Below are positions 58,800-64,000 of a stretch of 64,000 nucleotides of DNA, piece after piece. The stretch is from Marchantia polymorpha subsp. ruderalis. Its lineage: Eukaryota; Streptophyta; Marchantiopsida; Marchantiales; Marchantiaceae. The position numbers and the translations under genes are program-made. Numbering within the stretch: the first letter of the stretch is position 1; each line of letters opens with the position of its first letter. The stretch spans positions 14,843,501-14,907,500 of the forward strand of contig AP031355.1 in the NCBI GenBank assembly GCA_037833965.1, given 5' to 3'. The notes below the pieces were generated by a model that saw only the letters and a list, made by a program, of their open reading frames with translations, was not told where the DNA came from and made no database searches.

Positions 58800-61700
58800 A
58801 TGGCAGATACTGTCATAGATTCTACATCACCTTCTAGAGGTCGTGATTTCGGCCCTGGTGATTTTGTTGAGGTTAATGGTGGCCTTGAGGTCTTCCGCCA
58901 TGCCTGGGTTGCAGCACAGGTGTGCATTCCTACTATTGATGTCATTGTCAATCTTTTCTTTCCTTGAAAGTACCATGGTGAATTATCTACCTTTTTTCCA
59001 AGTTTTGTCTCTCATTTTACTTTTTTGATAATCGCAGATCATCAGGGTTGAGGAGATGCAAGGATTCTCACGTTACCTCATATCATATGACTCTTACAAA
59101 GACACTCGTGAGTATACTAATCTCATGCAAAATATGAAAGGGTTGATTTCATTGAAGACTGTATTTGCTAGTCGCATGGTTGAAATAACATAAGGCTCTG
59201 TTCTGCAGTTGAACACTGGCTGGCATGCGAAGAACCTGATGCTAACATATCAGAAGCTTTTGACTATCCTCATGGTGGTACCATTCGTCCAAAACCACCA
59301 AAACAACTTGAACTTGCGTTGCATGAGGGGGATACGAGTCTGATTCCCTTCAAGGAAGTATGTGTGAATGATACGGTGGACGCTGCCATTGAGAATGCTT
59401 GGTGGCCTGGGAGAATCGTCAAAGTCATGGCTAAACAGACACTGGTAAACTCATATCCGCCACAGTTTTTAAACTGAATTTTTTGGTCGCAATTTATTTT
59501 AGTACCCTTTAAATATGATGAATTGCCTGGAATTTTAGTAAAGACAGTATTTAATATACTCGTCTCTGCAGATCGCATTGAATGACGGCAGGGAGGTGAC
59601 TATGAACATGTCCAAACTAAGGAGACATGTAGATTGGACGGGGGATGACTGGTCTTTGCCAGGGCATGAGATAACATTCGTATGTGAAACATTTTATTTT
59701 CAAAACCTTTTTTTTTTTTTGGTGTCTTTGTGGTAGATAGGATGTTACAATATAACACAACTAACAAAATCTGTATAGTTCTAGTATTATTTCGAGTCAA
59801 TCAAAATATTTCTTATTTGAAATTTTGACTTGGAACTCTGCTGTCTTTAGCTCGGTGTGTACATGAACAATAATATGATGTACATCACGTTGAGTGCAGA
59901 CACTTATTGTGGAAGAAGATTCGAAGGTGACATTCCGACCTTACGTTGGTGAAGGCTTGTTAAGTCCTAACAGACACATGGTTACTCGCTTGACGAAGAA
60001 TATGACAACGCATGTGCCTTCATTTGCTAGAGCCCTCGTGAAACGGTGTTTGGGCCCAGCTGGCAAATTGGTGAGCTGACAAGAACATTTCCTTGGATTG
60101 CAGTTTGATTCTCATACAATTCTTGTCGTCTCATCTTGGATCTAATTGATCTCTTATGTTTGCCCACATGATGGATGGTATGCAGTCTTTTCCAGTGATG
60201 TTTATGAAGCAGTTCATCAAAGGAAGAGAAGGAGTAGCAACTCTGGAAGATGCCAAAGGGGCCAAGTGGGAAGTTGAATGGGCTGCGTGGGAGCAATCTG
60301 GCAGAAGGCTTGCCCTTACCCGTGGGTGGCCTGAATTCGCTGAATCACATCGAGCACAAATAGGTGATGTTTTGCTCATTGAAATCCTGTCTCGGGATCA
60401 CTTCAAGGTCCGATTTATCAACTCCAAACTCAGGCGGGCAATCAGATCTCGTTCCCATTCTAAACAGGTACTTCTTGCAGCTCTTCAAATATCTGTAGTG
60501 ACTAGCTGGAAACGAAAGTTTTATATATATAATCTGTTTGATATCGATTTTGAAGGTGGTGTTTTAGATCTGACATGACTCTCTCACATGACTTTTGAGC
60601 AAACTCTTCACTTAAAGCCTTTCGGTTTTTATGGTTACAGGCCAAGTGCAAAAATAGGGCTCGACCTGAGAAAAGCAGGAGTGATGATGATAGGAAGGTG
60701 AAGAAAACCTATGGAGATACGTATTCGAGCAAGAAACTGAATGGTGCCAGCCAGCCACTAAGGTTTGAGGGTGGAGGAGAGAAGACTCCAAGCCAGAGTA
60801 CGCAAACAGCAAGTACAACGCTTGAGGAGTCTTCTGCCTCCGACAAGACTCTGTATGAACAAGGAGGCAAATCGGGGAAGGAAGATGACTTTGAGGAATG
60901 GGACCTACAAAGATCATCTGGATATCCTTCCTGGAGATCTCTTTCACAGGGCCATGGTTCTGCTTCAGAGATGACCTCTCTGTCCTCCATATCACGAGCA
61001 AGAACTAATTTTCGAAAACATAGTATCCGCGGGGGGCAATGTCCACTTCCTTGGGCTTCTGTAACTAATGGTGCACAGCAAACGTTGAGTTCACCAGTGA
61101 GGCCCCCGAAGTCCGGATCAGCGCTCCCGTCTAAGAGCCCTATCTCTGGCAGGACAAGATTTCATCAAGTGGTTAGCAGGCCGAATTCTTCCACAGTTGT
61201 GTATTGCCAATCAACGAAGAGCAAATGTTCGCAGTATTGCGTTCAAGGTCACCAGTTCTGCTTGTGGCATATTCTTGAGGACCCTCATGCTCCTTACAAG
61301 CAGTGTGATTACGTTGAAGCTTCATCAAAAGATAGATGTCGCTTCCCTGTGAACCTCCAGATTGAAGATAACAGGTGAAACCTTCGTTATGTTATCCTTT
61401 GGTCGAGAAACTCATGTAACGGTTACACAACTTAAGTGAAAGAAATGCAACTAATGCGTATGACTGCTAGTGGATCCCGTGGAGAGGTTGTCTACAAAGC
61501 CTTGTCGTAGGGGTTTATTCTTCAACCAAATGTTTAATATCAACATCACTTGCATGTCTACTGCATGATGCTCACAAAGCCCAAATTTTGTTTACATTGT
61601 GGACCTACCTCAAGAATAGAATCATCTGTTGAGAGCAAAGTCATGTTGTTCAAGATGTATGATTTCCAACATACTTATAATTGCCTTCACGTTACCATAT

Positions 61701-64000
61701 ATGTTAGTACTAACCTATTATTTGTCCTCATTTCAGGTACTGCCAAATGCACAACAACAATCATGGATTTACTCTAAGTCCTCAAACACTGAAGAAACAA
61801 CAAGGTGTGGAACGTCCTCCAATAGGAGAGTTCACGCTTCTGGTTCTAGCTGCAACGGTGGCGAACGATGTGGAGGTGAAGGAGCCTCCTAAGATTGTGC
61901 GCACTGTAGAAGCAAACAATTACATCCAAGTCAGGAGTATTTCCAACGATCCAAAGCAAGTAGCTATGGACATTAGAAAGAATTCTTCAACTGCAGTTAT
62001 TACAGTTTCGAGCAAATGTGCCAAAGCCAATGGGCCAGGATTCGTCAATTCATCAGGAGACAAATGCCGCGTCGTGGAAGAGCAGTTTCTGGGCAGATCT
62101 TGCAGTACAGATGAAATCATTGGTGAACTTGGTGCATTGTCTACCTTTGGTCAGATCAGGAAAGAGGACCTGAATGGGACTTTGAACATTTCGAAGAGAC
62201 TCAAATCTGATCACACAGGGTTGCCAGGTAGCACCCTAGACAAGAATGGACTCGTATGCCAACGTACTGCAGCCAATGCGGAACAAATCTCCGCATCTAA
62301 AGGAAGAAGTCCATCAACTGGAGCTGGACTGTCAGAAGTGTTGACACTGATCCCTGGAGGGGCTACTTCAAGTAGCAAGTCCGCGATAGATGGTGCTCTG
62401 CCCTTAAGTAAGAAACCAATTATGGGCATAGAGAAAGTCTGCAGAAGTAATCCCTTATTTGCCCAAAGTAGTGCTGTAAAAAAGAAGTCCACCCTGAACA
62501 ACATACTCTGTCCTATAGATATTGGACAGATGGATTTTTCTCGGGTTGGGCTAAATTGTGTTCCTTCCAGGCTGTCAGCCTCCTCAGCAATCACTGGTCC
62601 AAAGGAAACTGTTGTGAAAAGTCCTTTGTGGTTCTTCCGAAGTGTCGATCTAGGTGAGATGGATCCTACAAGGATGGGGCTAAAGTGTTCATTTGGTGAG
62701 ACGAAGGCAGCCTCAAAACTGACCATGCCAAAGCGGAAACAGAAGGAAGATACAGTGGGACCGGAGGCATCCAGCGACAAACTACCAGGAAAGAGGCGAT
62801 TCTTTTCTCAGTATGTCGGTGTTCGAAAGCGACCTTGGGGTGCTTATGGAGCTGAAATTCGGACTCCTGAGGGTAGGCGTTTGTGGCTAGGGACTTTCAC
62901 CACAGAGGAGGCAGCTGCACGAGCATATGATCATGCCGCTAGATTGTATCGTGGGGAGGGTGCAATGACCAACTTCAATTCTGTGGGATATCCGGTTGAA
63001 CCAGTTGATGAGAAATCTGGCCTGAAGGAGGCTCCCAAGAAACGGAGGTCTTCAAACAATAAACGCAAAGATGATGAATCGGCTTCTAGCCCAGTCGGTG
63101 AAGGCAAGAGACCTAAGGTTCAGAAAGCAGAGGCACAGAGTGCTGGTTCTGGCACTCCACCGACTGAAAATTTTGTACACACAGAAGCAAGTGAGGCAGG
63201 AAAATTTGGAAATTTCCTGGTTGATCAAGGGAATCAAAATAGTGAAGGTGGCACCTCTGACACATCTTTGGCAGCTCAACAAGAGAAGGAGGGGATTACG
63301 TCTCTGCAAACTCCAGAAGGTCTGTCCTCTGCGGGATGCGCCCATGTTCCTTCTACTGGAGAAGATTTTGAAGCAAGTAGGTCAGCTGCGGGAGATCGAG
63401 GAGTTCAAACAGTTGATAGTGAGCAGATGAAAGAAACGAAGGCTAAGATTGGAGAAGAGGCAGACTTAATTGTGGAGCACACTGACACAAGCAAGATTGC
63501 CGAGTTACCCGAAGACGGTTATCAAGCCACTGAGCACGATATGCAGGTTGACTCCATACACGCTGGGTCCTGCGGTGGGAATACGGTTTCGCGGCCCAGT
63601 CGTCAGAAGAAGTTCAAGAGAATCTCCACAACAGTGGTTCATGACTCGGACAGTTCATCTGGTAACTCTTCAGATGAACGGAAGGAATGCGAAGAAACGT
63701 CTGTGAAAGAGGAGGACGCAACTTTGTCAGGTGAAGAAAGTCCACAGAGCGGATCATCAAGATTGGAGTTGACGGAGGAGGAAGGTGTGCAGGTGTGCAC
63801 AAATATTTCTGAGCCTCCTGTTAGAAACTTTGCAATTAGAGAATTGGTATCTCCGGAGAAAGTTAGAAGGGAATTCAATTTCAGGGGTTTAAGGAGAGTG
63901 TCATCACCTAGATTTGAACCCATTGAGAAGGAGACTAACTTTACGGGTGTAAGAAAATCTGCATCAGGGAAATATGAAGCCAGTGTATATGACAGGAATA
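58800..64000 (+). CDS. Agenet-Agenet-B3-C3Hc3H-AP2/ERF fusion protein, eight exons, cut off by the window
   Basis: Exons 58800-58919, 59038-59107, 59209-59444, 59572-59679, 59900-60070, 60186-60467, 60641-61374 and 61737 to the edge join in frame, giving 1328 residues so far. Residues 18-70 ([20 protein letters not shown]) and 110-168 ([28 protein letters not shown]) are paired Agenet/Tudor-like modules linked by IRPKPP. Residues 215-310 are a B3 DNA-binding domain ([43 protein letters not shown]). Residues 516-581 are a C3Hc3H zinc finger, completed across the last intron ([33 protein letters not shown]). Residues 932-990 are an AP2/ERF domain ([37 protein letters not shown]). Basic stretches flank it. 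Two AP2-like starts appear at 1288 and 1308. Likely a nuclear chromatin-reading transcription factor. ATG 58800 follows an in-frame stop. Confidence 0.93.
59708..59720. repeat. poly-T run in intron 4 of the fusion gene
   Basis: Thirteen T lie inside the intron between 59679 and 59900, upstream of the branch-point and acceptor region. Confidence 0.85.

Noticed and set aside
59851-59899. Earlier acceptor for exon 5 of the fusion gene (reading LGVYMNNN)
   Set aside because: That reading meets a stop before the B3 domain. The acceptor at 59899 keeps the frame into B3.

Overview
This is nuclear DNA of a land plant. Coding exons are split by GT-AG introns, there are no bacterial operons or ribosome binding sites, and the recognisable domains (B3, AP2/ERF, Agenet, BELL-type TALE homeodomain, plant molybdenum-cofactor-sulfurase-like) are plant or plant-typical. 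Long GC-rich leaders packed with microsatellites, large AT-rich gene-poor gaps and divergent regulators would suit a bryophyte such as a liverwort of the Marchantia type. That assignment is inference; nothing in the window proves it.

Four protein genes can be supported. (1) Plus strand, 5316-10351: a two-exon MOCOS-like PLP-dependent protein of about 1565 residues, with a GC-rich leader and a probable leader intron upstream. (2) Minus strand, 21627-17370: a six-exon, about 1000-residue nuclear-looking protein that I do not recognise; its last intron has a reading-frame problem. (3) Minus strand, 38756 down to at least 32694: a BELL-class TALE homeobox gene with SKY motif, BEL (POX) domain, homeodomain helix 1 and a 61-bp exon for helix 2. 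The recognition helix cannot be found. (4) Plus strand, 58800 to the right edge (cut off): an eight-exon gene that joins two Agenet/Tudor-like modules, a B3 domain, a C3Hc3H zinc finger, an AP2/ERF domain and the start of further AP2-like units in one protein. This multi-reader architecture is the most striking item in the window.

Layout: 1-3.4 kb AT-rich, no gene; 3.4-5.3 kb promoter and leader of gene 1; 5.3-10.35 kb gene 1; 10.35-17.37 kb no supported gene; 17.37-21.63 kb gene 2, convergent with gene 1; 22-25.5 kb very GC-rich, microsatellite-rich promoter/leader-like DNA; 25.5-32.4 kb gene-poor with a 96-bp tandem repeat; 32.4-38.8 kb gene 3; 38.8-53 kb gene-poor; 53-54.3 kb leader-like CT-rich block; 54.3-58.8 kb AT-rich, possibly the leader intron of gene 4; 58.8-64 kb gene 4. 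Genes 2, 3 and 4 look nuclear and genes 3 and 4 are transcription or chromatin regulators. There is no sign that the four act in one pathway.
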